Shown: piece by piece, positions 25,884-35,910 of the stretch
How positions within the stretch are numbered: position 1 is the first letter of the stretch
Layout of the letters: each line of letters starts with the position of its first letter
Source of the DNA: an uncultured Opitutia bacterium
GTDB taxonomy: Bacteria; Verrucomicrobiota; Verrucomicrobiia; Opitutales; UBA953
Length of the DNA: 64,000 nucleotides
Direction: 5' to 3'
NCBI GenBank assembly: GCA_903840355.1
Contig: CAIMFJ010000005.1
Coordinates: 595,935 to 659,934, forward strand
Notes under the pieces: generated by a model
What the model was told of the DNA's origin: nothing
Seen by the model: the letters and a program-made list of their open reading frames with translations, nothing else
Database searches by the model: none
Program-made: the position numbers and the translations under genes

Positions 25884-28067
25884 ATGTTTGCCTTTGGTCT
25901 CACGATTTTTTGGGGAGCGTTTTTGCTCTTCCTCGTTCAACCCCTTATCGCCCGCTACATCTTACCGTGGTTCGGCGGAGGACCGGCCGTGTGGACAACC
26001 TGCATGCTCTTTTTCCAAATCGTGCTCTTAGGCGGCTACGCCTATGCCCACTTTATCATCAAAACATTCCGACCCCGCCAGCAGGTCCTCTACCATCTCA
26101 TCCTCGTCGGCCTTGCCTTAGCCTTCCTTCCCATCATCCCAAGTGAGAGTTTAAAACCCACCGACGGATCTGCCCCGACGCTCAAAATCCTCCTGCTGTT
26201 ACTAAGTTGCTTAGGGCTGCCTTACTTCGTCCTCTCTGCAACAGGCCCACTATTCCAAGCTTGGTTCGCCCAAGCCTATCCAGGCGTTTCGCCTTACCGC
26301 CTATACGCTCTGTCGAATATCGGCTCCCTGTGCGCCCTCTTTTTCTACCCCTTCGTACTAGAACCACGTGCCGGACGACAACAACAGGCGATCCTGTGGT
26401 CGTGGGGCTTAGTCGGATTTGTCCTACTGGCCGCTTGGTGTGGACGAAAAATCTGGAGCCAACCACACCCTAACACATCCACAAATAAAACTGCAGACCC
26501 AGCGACTCCCTGCGACGCTCCGACCTTCTACACGCGCCTGCAATGGTTCTTATTACCAGCCATCGCAGTGATGCTACTTTTGGCGGTCACGAATAAAATC
26601 TGCCAAGATATTGCGGTCATTCCTTTCTTGTGGATTCTGCCCCTAAGTCTCTACCTGCTTTCTTTTATCATCAGCTTTGACAGCCCCCGTTGGTATCGTC
26701 GTTGGTTTTGGCTCCCCCTGTTAGGGCTATGCCTCGCCATGAGTACGTGGCTACTCCTCGGCTATCACACGGGCGTCACCGACTTCTGGTTCGACCCCCT
26801 ACCTTGGCTCATCAACCGCGCCAAAGACGTTTCCCTCTTCAACGAACTGGGCTTACACTTAACCACGCTTTTCGTCTGCTGTATGGTTTGCCACGGTGAG
26901 GTTTACCGCCTGCGACCTGCGGCTGAGCGACTCACGAGCTTCTACCTGTCTTTATCTGCCGGTGGTGCCATGGGCGGGCTTTTCGTCGCTGTCATCGCTC
27001 CTTTGATTTTCGTTAATTACTTCGAACTGCATGTCGGACTTATCCTGATCGCCATCTTAACGATGGTGATTTTATACCGCGACCCGACGAGTCCACTGCA
27101 ACAAGGTCGTCGCCTTTGGGCTTGGATTACCCTCGGCCTCATCCTGCCCGTTTTCATCGTCGCCCTGGTGTTTGATATCCATGAAACGGTACGGAACTCG
27201 TTAAAACTCTCTCGCAACTTCTACGGTTCGCTCAAAGTCACGGAGCATTACCCTGGGGATTCGATTAATCATCAATTAGTCTTACAACACGGCGGCACCA
27301 CGCACGGCTTGCAATTCCTCGCCCCCGAGCGCCGTCACCTCGCAGCGACTTATTACACACCTTCCAGTGGCGTCGGACGTATTTTGCGCACCGATCGCCC
27401 CGAAGGCGGGCGTCGTATTGCCGTCGTAGGACTCGGCACAGGTAGCCTCTCCGCTTGGGGGCAAAAGGGAGACACGTTTTGCTTCTACGAAATCAACGAT
27501 GATATCGTAAAATTAGCCCGCGGCACCTTCACCTTCCTTCAAGACAGTGCTGCGAAGGTAGAGATTAAAATGGGCGATGCCCGCTTAACCCTCGAACGCG
27601 AGGCTGACCAGAAATACGACCTCATCGTCTTGGATGCTTTTAGTAGCGATGCCATCCCGGTTCACTTGCTTACCCAAGAAGCACTCGCCACCTACCAACG
27701 TCACCTCCAACCCAATGGCACCTTGGCGGTACATATTTCTAACCGCTCGCTCAACCTTGAGCCCGTAGTGCTGATGCTGGCGGCCCATTATCAATTAAAC
27801 TATGCCATCGTTCGCGACGAAGAACCTGACTCGCTCGAAGACAGCAATAACAACCCTGGCGTCTACGCTTCGGACTGGGTGCTACTCTCCCGCAACGACT
27901 CCTTGCTCAAGCGACCGCTCATTCACGATGTCGCCTGCAAACCACGCCCCTACCCAGTCTTTAAAAATAAGCCCGGCTTGAAACTGTGGACCGACGATCA
28001 GAGCGACCTACTCAGCATTCTCATCGTGGAACCCGAATCTTTCCTCGCTTGGTTAAAAGAACATTAA
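25884..28067 (+). CDS. membrane-fused spermidine synthase-like protein
   Basis: A 727-residue protein. Residues 1-430 form a polytopic membrane domain with about ten hydrophobic segments. Residues about 440-700 form a spermidine synthase-like Rossmann methyltransferase domain, with VVGLGTGSLSAW (about 513-524), the acidic YEINDD ribose-binding strand and LIVLDAFSSDAIP. Such fusions are common in Planctomycetes, Verrucomicrobia and Proteobacteria; polyamine synthesis by them is unproven. The ATG lies three bases from the next gene's start region, so it is likely co-transcribed with the esterase downstream. A weak TATAAT (25788-25793) lies upstream without a clear -35. Confidence 0.83.
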   Translation: MFAFGLTIFWGAFLLFLVQPLIARYILPWFGGGPAVWTTCMLFFQIVLLGGYAYAHFIIKTFRPRQQVLYHLILVGLALAFLPIIPSESLKPTDGSAPTLKILLLLLSCLGLPYFVLSATGPLFQAWFAQAYPGVSPYRLYALSNIGSLCALFFYPFVLEPRAGRQQQAILWSWGLVGFVLLAAWCGRKIWSQPHPNTSTNKTADPATPCDAPTFYTRLQWFLLPAIAVMLLLAVTNKICQDIAVIPFLWILPLSLYLLSFIISFDSPRWYRRWFWLPLLGLCLAMSTWLLLGYHTGVTDFWFDPLPWLINRAKDVSLFNELGLHLTTLFVCCMVCHGEVYRLRPAAERLTSFYLSLSAGGAMGGLFVAVIAPLIFVNYFELHVGLILIAILTMVILYRDPTSPLQQGRRLWAWITLGLILPVFIVALVFDIHETVRNSLKLSRNFYGSLKVTEHYPGDSINHQLVLQHGGTTHGLQFLAPERRHLAATYYTPSSGVGRILRTDRPEGGRRIAVVGLGTGSLSAWGQKGDTFCFYEINDDIVKLARGTFTFLQDSAAKVEIKMGDARLTLEREADQKYDLIVLDAFSSDAIPVHLLTQEALATYQRHLQPNGTLAVHISNRSLNLEPVVLMLAAHYQLNYAIVRDEEPDSLEDSNNNPGVYASDWVLLSRNDSLLKRPLIHDVACKPRPYPVFKNKPGLKLWTDDQSDLLSILIVEPESFLAWLKEH

Positions 28068-28070
28068 TTT

Positions 28071-31064
28071 ATGAAACATCTCTTATGGTGGCTTCTAGCC
28101 CTGCCTTGTCTTGCCAGCGATTCACCGACGATTAATTGGTCAAACTGGAGCCACCAAGGGAAAATGGTGGTGGCAACCGATCCTCAGTGGGCCGAATTCC
28201 CTCCCCAAGCGCAGGTCGAAAACTTCCCACTCTTAGTACGACTCCACCGAGATTGGTTTAATTTCAACGAAGCCCAAACTCACGGTGAAGACCTCCGCTT
28301 TACCAACGAGGCCAATGAGCTACTCGCTTATCAGATCGAACAATGGGACCCCGTCCGCGGCGAAGCGGCGATTTGGGTGCGCATTCCCGTCATCAAAGGT
28401 TTTTCGCGCCAATACTTACAACTTCACTGGGGCAATCCCCAAGCCCCTGCTGCCTCCGATGGAACGGCCGTGTTCAATCCACAAAACCACTTTCTCAGCG
28501 TCTGGCACTTAGGCTCAGAAGTGAAAGATGAAACCGGGTTACTTAAAAGCCAAGACACGGGCACGCAACCTACGCCCGGAATCATTGGTATCGCCCGACA
28601 CTTTTCAGGGAAAGTAGGTATCTCCGGTGGGGATAAAATTACCAGCTTCCCCACCGGCTCCAGCCCTCACTCCACCGAACTGTGGTTCCGACCCGAAAAA
28701 CCGAACAGCCGACTGGTCGCTTGGGGGAACGAAAAACCTCAAGGCAAAATGGTGATGCAATACGCCAGCCCCTCTCACATTCGGACCGATTGCTATTTCT
28801 CCGACGGCAATGTGGAGAGTCCACCTTTCCCCGCAGGAACATGGATCCACGTAGTCCACACCTATCAAAAGGGTCAGGCTTGCCTTTATATCAACGGTGA
28901 ACTCGCCGCCAAAAACGTCGGGCGTAGCTCCCCGCTCAACCTGCAAAGCCCCCTTCGACTCGCCATCGGGGGTTGGTATAATCAATATGATTTTACGGGC
29001 GATATCGACGAAGTTCGCGTTTCCAATGAAGCGCGATCCGCAGCGTGGGTGAAACTTTGCTACGAGAATCAAAAACCCCTCCAAAGCGTCCATGGCTTAA
29101 TCATGCAAACGGCACACCCTGCGGACGTGTCGCCGCGACAAGCCGAAATGGCAGAGGGTACCTCGCAACTTTTCACCGTCCAACCGGGTAATGCCGAACA
29201 AATTAAATGGTACCTTCGCGAAGACGGCGAAACGACTAAGACGCTCGTCGCCACCAATGTCCTCCATTATCAATTCTCCGCCGGACGTGTCACCCAGTCT
29301 AAAATCCGCCAATTAAGTGTAGAACTTCTCAGCGCCCGGAGTTCACAGATCTTCACCCTCCCCCTTAAAATTTCCAAAACGATTCCCGACCCCGTAGTGA
29401 AATTAAAAGCACCCGAGACCTGGAATGGGCGTGATCACATCACCCTCACGGCAGAGATTTTAAATGAAGCGGAATTAAAAGCGAAGCACGGTGCAGAGCT
29501 AAATACTCATTGGAAAGTAGAACCCTTCGCCGTCACCAAAAACGCCAAGGGGACGCAACTCGAACTCTTGCGAGCCCAAAACAGTGGTCCGCTGACCATC
29601 ACCGCCCTCGTCGACAATGGCGGCAGCGTGATTCAAGCCTCAACCACCCTGCAAGTTCAAGAGCCCGCCCAAGACCCTTGGATAACGCGTCCACCTGAAG
29701 CGGATGAAAAACCTGAAGACCATCAATTCTTCGCCTGCGATGACCAACATACCGGAGTTCTCTATTATCAAGGGCACCTAACGCAGCCGGCTGAAAAACT
29801 AGTGCTCACGGTGTGGTCCGAGGACCAAACCTTTGCGCAAGTAACCCAAAAACCCGACGCCCAAGGTCACTACCTCTTCCAAGTTAAACTCCAACCCGGA
29901 CTCACGCATTATCGCACCGAGCTCGTCGCCACACAAAACGGCCAGTCAGAAAAGTTACACGAAGCCCACGACCTCGTCTGCGGCGATGCCTATATCTTAA
30001 TGGGTCAATCGAATGCCGTTTCAACGGACTGGGGCAAAGAGGAACCCCCTGCTTTCACCAGCGAATGGATTCGTACCTTTGGAGCGATGGGCAATCAACC
30101 CCAAAGCCCCCACTTATGGGGACCCGCCGTCTACCGCACGCGCGACGCGGGTAAATTACAAATCGGCTACTGGGGCATGGAATTAGCACGACGACTCGTA
30201 GCCCAACACCACATCCCCATCTGCATCATCAACGGAGCAGTCGGTGGCACGCGTATCGACCAACACCAACGCAATCCCAAAAACCCAACCGACAACACCA
30301 CCCTCTACGGCCACTTACTGCAACGCGTGCAGGACGCTCGCTTAACAGACGGCATCCGCGGCATCTTCTGGCACCAAGGCGAAAACGATCAAGGGGCCGA
30401 TGGTCCAACAGGCGGCTATGGTTATGAACATTATCGCGAACTTTTTCTGCAATTAGCGAGTGATTGGAAAACCGACTACCCTAACGTGCAACATTACATG
30501 ATTTTCCAAATCTGGCCAAAATCATGTGCGATGGGTATCAATGGATCTGACAACCAACTGCGCGAAGTCCAACGCAACCTGCCCACGGCCTTTTCGCACC
30601 TGAGCATGATGTCGACCCTTGGCATCGAACCTCCGGGAGGTTGTCACTTCCCGCCTGCAGGCTACACGGAATTCGCCCGGCTGCTCTTCCCGATTGTTGA
30701 ACGCGACTTTTACGGGGTCGTGCCGTCACAACCCGTCACCCCGCCCAACCTTCGCCGCGCAGTTCTTAATAAAAATCAGAACGAAATCACACTCACCTTC
30801 GACCAACCCGTGGCGTGGAGCCCTGAGTTAGCCACGCAGTTCTACTGCGATAACCAAGCAAATCTGATTACAGAAGGGGCCGCCCAAGGGCCGACGCTGG
30901 TTTTAAAACTTAAAAATTCTCTTGAGACGAAACCTTTACCCCGTTCCCGACATCTCATTACCTACCTCGACAGCAAATCTTGGAGTCAAAAAACGCTCCT
31001 GCGTGGCACTAATGGCTTAGCAGCCTTTACGTTCTGCGAAGTCCCACTTGAAGAAACCAACTAA
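28071..31064 (+). CDS. DUF2341/LamG/SGNH sialate O-acetylesterase-like exported protein
   Basis: A 997-residue protein with a signal peptide (about 1-16). Domains in order: DUF2341 (about 45-125), a LamG/concanavalin-like domain (about 150-335), Ig-like linker regions (about 350-630), and a carbohydrate esterase SASA domain (about 635-880) with GQSN (Ser647) and FWHQGEND. The last 100 residues are another beta domain. It probably removes O-acetyl groups from sialic acid or other sugars after binding glycans. It begins three bases after the preceding stop, so it is probably translationally linked. Confidence 0.87.
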   Translation: MKHLLWWLLALPCLASDSPTINWSNWSHQGKMVVATDPQWAEFPPQAQVENFPLLVRLHRDWFNFNEAQTHGEDLRFTNEANELLAYQIEQWDPVRGEAAIWVRIPVIKGFSRQYLQLHWGNPQAPAASDGTAVFNPQNHFLSVWHLGSEVKDETGLLKSQDTGTQPTPGIIGIARHFSGKVGISGGDKITSFPTGSSPHSTELWFRPEKPNSRLVAWGNEKPQGKMVMQYASPSHIRTDCYFSDGNVESPPFPAGTWIHVVHTYQKGQACLYINGELAAKNVGRSSPLNLQSPLRLAIGGWYNQYDFTGDIDEVRVSNEARSAAWVKLCYENQKPLQSVHGLIMQTAHPADVSPRQAEMAEGTSQLFTVQPGNAEQIKWYLREDGETTKTLVATNVLHYQFSAGRVTQSKIRQLSVELLSARSSQIFTLPLKISKTIPDPVVKLKAPETWNGRDHITLTAEILNEAELKAKHGAELNTHWKVEPFAVTKNAKGTQLELLRAQNSGPLTITALVDNGGSVIQASTTLQVQEPAQDPWITRPPEADEKPEDHQFFACDDQHTGVLYYQGHLTQPAEKLVLTVWSEDQTFAQVTQKPDAQGHYLFQVKLQPGLTHYRTELVATQNGQSEKLHEAHDLVCGDAYILMGQSNAVSTDWGKEEPPAFTSEWIRTFGAMGNQPQSPHLWGPAVYRTRDAGKLQIGYWGMELARRLVAQHHIPICIINGAVGGTRIDQHQRNPKNPTDNTTLYGHLLQRVQDARLTDGIRGIFWHQGENDQGADGPTGGYGYEHYRELFLQLASDWKTDYPNVQHYMIFQIWPKSCAMGINGSDNQLREVQRNLPTAFSHLSMMSTLGIEPPGGCHFPPAGYTEFARLLFPIVERDFYGVVPSQPVTPPNLRRAVLNKNQNEITLTFDQPVAWSPELATQFYCDNQANLITEGAAQGPTLVLKLKNSLETKPLPRSRHLITYLDSKSWSQKTLLRGTNGLAAFTFCEVPLEETN

Positions 31065-31076
31065 AACAACCCTGAC

Positions 31077-31847
31077 ATGCCTAAACTCTGGCTCACCCTG
31101 CTCGCCTTAAGCGCCACCCAACTCCACGCCAATTACGCCGAGGAAGCTTACGAAGCGACCTTCAAACTCTACAACGTAGCCAACAGCGGCACCTGTAGCC
31201 TCTACCAACGACCCGCCCCCGATACGGCGATTTATCTCGTCACCACCCAACACCAAATGAACGGTGCCAAAGGCGATACAAGTTTACTCGTCCTGCGTGA
31301 ACCCCAGCCCGACGGCTCGTACCAGCGGCACGACTTCAAATTAACCATTCGCAAAAACGATCAACCAGCTTGGGTGCGACATCCCAAATTCGATTTAGCT
31401 GTTTTAAAAATCGACCACATCACGGGCACCTACAAAGCACTCCCCACTACTGCGATTGCCAATGACGAACGCCTTCGGGCCGCCAAGCCCGCCATTGGGA
31501 CTTCTTTCTTACTTTTTACTTTTCCTCACTCGGTTGAATCCGTTCGTGCTGGTTTTCCCGTCGCCCGCCACGTTTCGTTCGCTGCCCCACCCTTACTTTC
31601 CTCGGACGTTTACCCAACTTTTTATGCGGACTTCCCTGCCACGGCTGGCGACAGCGGAGGCCCAGGTATTCTGGAAGATCCGCAAGGTCACCCCCTGATT
31701 GTCGGCATGTGCTTTGAACGCGAAAACCATGACGAAAAAGTGGCAACGGAAGTCACCAGCACCGTGGTGAAGCACCCGCTCTACTTAGGAAACTTTATCC
31801 ACGGCAAGTACCTCCTCGAAACCATTGAAGCTGCCGCCAAAAATTAA
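31077..31847 (+). CDS. exported trypsin-like serine protease
   Basis: A 256-residue chymotrypsin-fold protease with a signal peptide (about 1-18). The catalytic triad is visible as His59 (VTTQHQM), Asp106 (FDLAVL) and Ser193 (GDSGGP). No PDZ domain is present, unlike DegP. It lies 12 bases after the SGNH esterase gene and 17 before an alpha/beta hydrolase, within the exported hydrolase run. The residues before the catalytic His differ from the usual TAAH, so activity needs proof. Confidence 0.83.
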   Translation: MPKLWLTLLALSATQLHANYAEEAYEATFKLYNVANSGTCSLYQRPAPDTAIYLVTTQHQMNGAKGDTSLLVLREPQPDGSYQRHDFKLTIRKNDQPAWVRHPKFDLAVLKIDHITGTYKALPTTAIANDERLRAAKPAIGTSFLLFTFPHSVESVRAGFPVARHVSFAAPPLLSSDVYPTFYADFPATAGDSGGPGILEDPQGHPLIVGMCFERENHDEKVATEVTSTVVKHPLYLGNFIHGKYLLETIEAAAKN

Positions 31848-31864
31848 TTCTAATACCAAATCCC

Positions 31865-32830
31865 ATGTCCCGATCCCTCGCACTACTTCCACTATGCATC
31901 GCCCTCTGGGCTGCTGATCCAGCGCCCACACCGGCACCCGCGACCCCCGCACCCAAAGCTCCGGCCAAGAAACCTACCGTCTTGGCCGTGCGTCCGACTT
32001 TTGCGGATGTTGCCTATGGCCCTCACCCCAAGCAAGTGCTCCACTTTTGGCAGGCCAAGAGCGACCAACCAACGCCCGTGCTTTTTTACATCCACGGTGG
32101 AGGTTGGGTGAACGGCGATCGCACCAGCGTGAATGGTTTAATCAAGCCCTGCCTCGAAGCGGGCATCTCCGTTGTCTCCGTTGAATACCGCTTCATTGCC
32201 GAAGCCACCACCGATGGTGTAGTCCCACCCGTCAAAGGCCCCATGCTTGATTGCGCCCGGGCCCTCCAGTTTGTTCGGAGCAAAGCTCAAGAATGGAACC
32301 TTGATAAGACCCGCGTCGCCGCCAGCGGCGGGTCAGCCGGGGCTTGCACGAGCCTATGGTTAGCTTTTCACCAAGACCTCGCCGACCCCAAAAGTGCCGA
32401 CCCTATTGCCCGTGAGTCGACCCGCTTAACCTGTGCTGCGGTCAACGCCCCCCAAACCTCGCTCGACCCAGAGCAAATGCGCGCCTGGACACCCAACAGC
32501 CGTTACGGAGCTCATGCTTTTGCCGTGAAGGGCACCTTCGATGATTTCGTCAAAGCCCGCGAAAAAATCCTCCCTTGGATTAAGGAATATTCTCCTTATG
32601 AATTAGTCACCCGCGACGCCCCCCCAGTCGGGCTTTACTTCCCCACCCCTCCCGCCTTGGGCAAAGAAGAGAAAGACCCCACGCACACGGCTAACTTTGG
32701 CGCTAAACTCAAAGAGCATTGCGATGAAATTAAAGCCCCCTGCGAATTAATTTATCCTGGTGCCCCCGACGTCAAGCACCCCGCCGTCATTGATTTCATC
32801 AAAGCCTATTTAAAGCCTACGGGTAAATGA
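31865..32830 (+). CDS. exported alpha/beta hydrolase, carboxylesterase (hormone-sensitive lipase-like)
   Basis: A 321-residue protein with a signal peptide followed by a Pro/Ala/Lys-rich linker (about 19-37). The oxyanion-hole motif HGGGW (77-81) and nucleophile elbow GGSAG (Ser157) mark the BD-FAE/HSL-type esterase group, which includes feruloyl and acetyl-carbohydrate esterases. The next gene's ATG overlaps this stop (ATGA, 32827-32830), so the two are translationally coupled. Confidence 0.86.
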   Translation: MSRSLALLPLCIALWAADPAPTPAPATPAPKAPAKKPTVLAVRPTFADVAYGPHPKQVLHFWQAKSDQPTPVLFYIHGGGWVNGDRTSVNGLIKPCLEAGISVVSVEYRFIAEATTDGVVPPVKGPMLDCARALQFVRSKAQEWNLDKTRVAASGGSAGACTSLWLAFHQDLADPKSADPIARESTRLTCAAVNAPQTSLDPEQMRAWTPNSRYGAHAFAVKGTFDDFVKAREKILPWIKEYSPYELVTRDAPPVGLYFPTPPALGKEEKDPTHTANFGAKLKEHCDEIKAPCELIYPGAPDVKHPAVIDFIKAYLKPTGK

Positions 32831-34620
32831 GAAAGCTCGCCTGCTTGCTCTTGAGTTGGGCCATCAGTGCCACAGCTCAATCGACTTTCACGGAACTCTG
32901 GTCGGACTTTGATCCCCGTCGCGACCCCCTCCAAACGGAAGTTATTAAAGAGTGGCAAGAAGGTGACCTCACTTTGCGCTCCGTTCGCTTCCTCGTCGGA
33001 ACGTTCCGCGAGCACCCGGCTCGACTCGCAGCGTTCTACGCTTTTCCCACGCACCACGAGCATCGCCTTCCAGGCGTGATGCATATCCACGGCGGTGGTC
33101 AGCGGGCGAGTTTGGATGAAGTGCGCATGCTCGCAGCCCATGGCTATGCGGGCTTATCGGTGAACTGGGGTGGTCGCGAAATGGAAAACGCGCCTCCGGA
33201 ATCTTTGAACACCGATTGGGGCATCGTCGACCCGACCCAGAAAAATGTCGCAGGCTACAACTCGACGCTACCTGGTCCCAAACAATTCTACACCGACCAC
33301 CCGAGTCCTAAAAATAATAATTGGTACTTACTCACCTTGGGATGCCGACGGGGACTGACGTTCTTGGAACAGCAACCCGAAGTGGAGCCCAACTTACTCG
33401 GAGTGCATGGCTGGTCGATGGGCGGTAATTTAACGATGTATGTGGCGGGCACCGATAACCGTGTTAAAGCCGCCGTTCCTGGCGTCGGTGGCTCAGGTTG
33501 GCGCTGGGAAAAGCAACCCTTCATCGAAGGTAGCGCCGCCCAAGAGCAAATCGCCGGCGATTTAGAAACTTTTAAAAACACCCTCAGTTTCGAAAGTTAC
33601 GCACCCCACATTCACTGCCCCATTTTACATCGTAGCGGAACGAATGATTTTCACGGACGGATGGACGATGTTTATCGGACTAATCAATTAATTCCCGCAG
33701 AAACACGCTACAGTTTCACCCCACATCTCAACCACCGGAATTCGCCCGAAACCTCGGTGACGATGCTCCTTTGGTTCGACCACTTCCTCAAAGGTGGCCC
33801 CGCCCTACCCGCGACGCCCGAAAGTCATTTCGTGATTCAAGCAGATCAGGCTGTCTACTTCGAAGCTAAACCCTCGCAGGACTTACCCATAACGCATTGT
33901 GAAATCCTTTACAGCGTCGACCCCGACCCGCGCGCCCGCTTCTGGCGTCATGCCACAGTTGAAGCTGTAGAGGGCAAATATCGCGCTCCCCTCCTCAACC
34001 TCCTACCCGGGCGCCCCGTCTACGCCTTCGCCAACTTCTATTATAAACTTCCCGCTGCAGCCAACCTGCAACCCATGCCTGGCTTCCCTAAAACGATTCA
34101 AGAAATTTGCCTGAGCGGTATCTTACAGAAAACCCCCTCCGACCAACTCGCCATCTCCACCACTCCTAGCCCGCAGATGGTCATCGCGAACTTTCCGGAA
34201 GCTTGGCAGGATTGGTTCACCCTCAACGGCGAACATCACACGCTGTGGCAACACTGGACGCGCAAGGTGACCGACCCCTTATTCCGTGGCCCTCAGGGTG
34301 CGGACTTACAAATCACTCTGACCATGGCGGCCGAAAATCATTTCACGGTGGTCCTCACTGAAAATGAATGGCGCTCCTATCGCGGCCCTAAAAAAACGTA
34401 CACCTGTACCCGCACGATTCCGGGACAAAATGCGCCGCAAAAACTCATCCTTAAACTCAGCGACTTCCAAGACAGCCAAGGCAAAACACCCGCTTCGTGG
34501 CAACAAGTCGACGTCCTTGGGATTTGTGCTCAAAACCCTGAAAGTAAAGTCACTCCGATTGGCTTAACTTGGCAAGGTCCGCTTCCCACCTTCCACCAAA
34601 TCGCGTGGATTAAAAATTAA
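32827..34620 (+). CDS. exported alpha/beta hydrolase (acetyl xylan esterase / dienelactone hydrolase-like)
   Basis: A 597-residue protein with a signal peptide (about 1-18). The alpha/beta hydrolase domain (about 60-340) has HIHGGGQ (87-93), nucleophile GWSMG (Ser197) and a late His in PHLNHRN. A C-terminal beta-rich region (about 350-597) resembles a carbohydrate-binding or sandwich domain but I cannot name it. Its start overlaps the preceding stop by four bases. It is probably a deacetylase of polysaccharide in the periplasm; substrate unknown. Confidence 0.83.
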   Translation: MRKLACLLLSWAISATAQSTFTELWSDFDPRRDPLQTEVIKEWQEGDLTLRSVRFLVGTFREHPARLAAFYAFPTHHEHRLPGVMHIHGGGQRASLDEVRMLAAHGYAGLSVNWGGREMENAPPESLNTDWGIVDPTQKNVAGYNSTLPGPKQFYTDHPSPKNNNWYLLTLGCRRGLTFLEQQPEVEPNLLGVHGWSMGGNLTMYVAGTDNRVKAAVPGVGGSGWRWEKQPFIEGSAAQEQIAGDLETFKNTLSFESYAPHIHCPILHRSGTNDFHGRMDDVYRTNQLIPAETRYSFTPHLNHRNSPETSVTMLLWFDHFLKGGPALPATPESHFVIQADQAVYFEAKPSQDLPITHCEILYSVDPDPRARFWRHATVEAVEGKYRAPLLNLLPGRPVYAFANFYYKLPAAANLQPMPGFPKTIQEICLSGILQKTPSDQLAISTTPSPQMVIANFPEAWQDWFTLNGEHHTLWQHWTRKVTDPLFRGPQGADLQITLTMAAENHFTVVLTENEWRSYRGPKKTYTCTRTIPGQNAPQKLILKLSDFQDSQGKTPASWQQVDVLGICAQNPESKVTPIGLTWQGPLPTFHQIAWIKN

Positions 34621-34630
34621 TCTTCTTTCC

Positions 34631-35800
34631 ATGCACCGCTACTTCTTAACCGTCCTAATGGGACTCCTCAGTTTCACCCTGCAGGCGGAAAACTTAGAGC
34701 CCCACGGCATGCCGCGCTTACTGAGTCCGTTAGATTATCAAATCTTCCAACGGAGTTCCAAGGACCAAGGCATGGTCCACCTCGAGGCTAATGTGGGGGT
34801 GAAAGAAAACGTGGATGAATATCGCGTACGGATTGTAAACTCCCAAGGTCAAACGCTCGCCACAGCAACAGGCAGCATCGAACCCACCATTAAAGATTTC
34901 CAAGAGAAGTCACTGCGGGCGATTTTCAAACTCGACCTCGTGGTTAAAACGGGCGGTTGGCATCGCGTCGAAGTAACTTTATGCCGCGATCAACGCGTGG
35001 TAACGGAGTTTACGCCGGTCCACATCGGCATCGGCGAAGTTTTCCTAGTCGCGGGGCAATCGAACTCCGCCAATTACGGAGCCGAGAAAACCTCCGCCCA
35101 ATCCGACTTAGTCCGCACGTTCAACGGACAAGACTGGCAAGTCTGCAAAGACCCGCAACCCGGAGCATCTGGCAATGGCGGCAGTTTCATGCCCTCGCTG
35201 GGTGATGCCCTGCAAAGCCAACTACACGTCCCAATTGGTTTTTTGGCCTGCGGGATTGGCTCCACGAGCGTGCGCGAATGGCTACCCACGGGCAGAAGCT
35301 TCGCGCATCCTCCGACCCTCGTGCACCGCGTCCACGAAATGACCGACGGTAAATGGGAAAGCGATGGGCAAGCTTACCAAACCCTCGTGCACCGCTTACA
35401 ATCCATGGGCAAGCACGGCCTCCGGGCGGTGCTCTGGCATCAAGGCGAGAGCGATGCTAATCAAAAGAATCCACGTTGTACCCTCTCAGGCGCCAACTAT
35501 CGCGACTACCTCGGCATCATCATTGGACAGAGCCGACACGACGCTGGCTGGGAAATCCCTTGGATGATAGCCCAAGTGAGTTATCACTCCCCCGATGACA
35601 CGGGCTCGGAAGACATCCGGGAGGGCCAAGCCGCCCTGTGGCACGATGGCATTGCCTTGCAAGGTCCGGACAGCGATGCCCTCCGGGGGCCACTGCGCGA
35701 CAATCATGGCCAAGGCGTCCATTTAAGCGGCGAAGGTCTCCGGGCTCATGCCCAAGCTTGGGCCGCCAAACTCGTCCCTTGGATTGAGTCCCAACCTTAA
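34631..35800 (+). CDS. exported SGNH sialate O-acetylesterase-like protein
   Basis: A 389-residue protein with a signal peptide (about 1-19), a beta domain (about 25-130) and a SASA/CE6-type SGNH esterase domain. GQSN (Ser144) holds the nucleophile, and LWHQGESD and a late HLSG segment supply other conserved positions. It is a second, shorter esterase of the type found in the 997-residue protein upstream, in the same operon (10-base gap). A 110-base gap separates it from the DUF1592 gene. Confidence 0.87.
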   Translation: MHRYFLTVLMGLLSFTLQAENLEPHGMPRLLSPLDYQIFQRSSKDQGMVHLEANVGVKENVDEYRVRIVNSQGQTLATATGSIEPTIKDFQEKSLRAIFKLDLVVKTGGWHRVEVTLCRDQRVVTEFTPVHIGIGEVFLVAGQSNSANYGAEKTSAQSDLVRTFNGQDWQVCKDPQPGASGNGGSFMPSLGDALQSQLHVPIGFLACGIGSTSVREWLPTGRSFAHPPTLVHRVHEMTDGKWESDGQAYQTLVHRLQSMGKHGLRAVLWHQGESDANQKNPRCTLSGANYRDYLGIIIGQSRHDAGWEIPWMIAQVSYHSPDDTGSEDIREGQAALWHDGIALQGPDSDALRGPLRDNHGQGVHLSGEGLRAHAQAWAAKLVPWIESQP

Positions 35801-35910
35801 TCCATAAGGTTAATATAAATTGCACATTCCCCACGGAATCCTTCTCCTCGGGGAACATTCCGGCACATCGGCTGACCTAAATCTGGGTCTGTCTTAATCC
35901 GGACCCTTGT

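Noticed and set aside
35826..35855. Terminator in the gap before the DUF1592 gene
   Set aside because: TTCCCC/GGGGAA pairs over only 6 bp with a long loop and no T-run.
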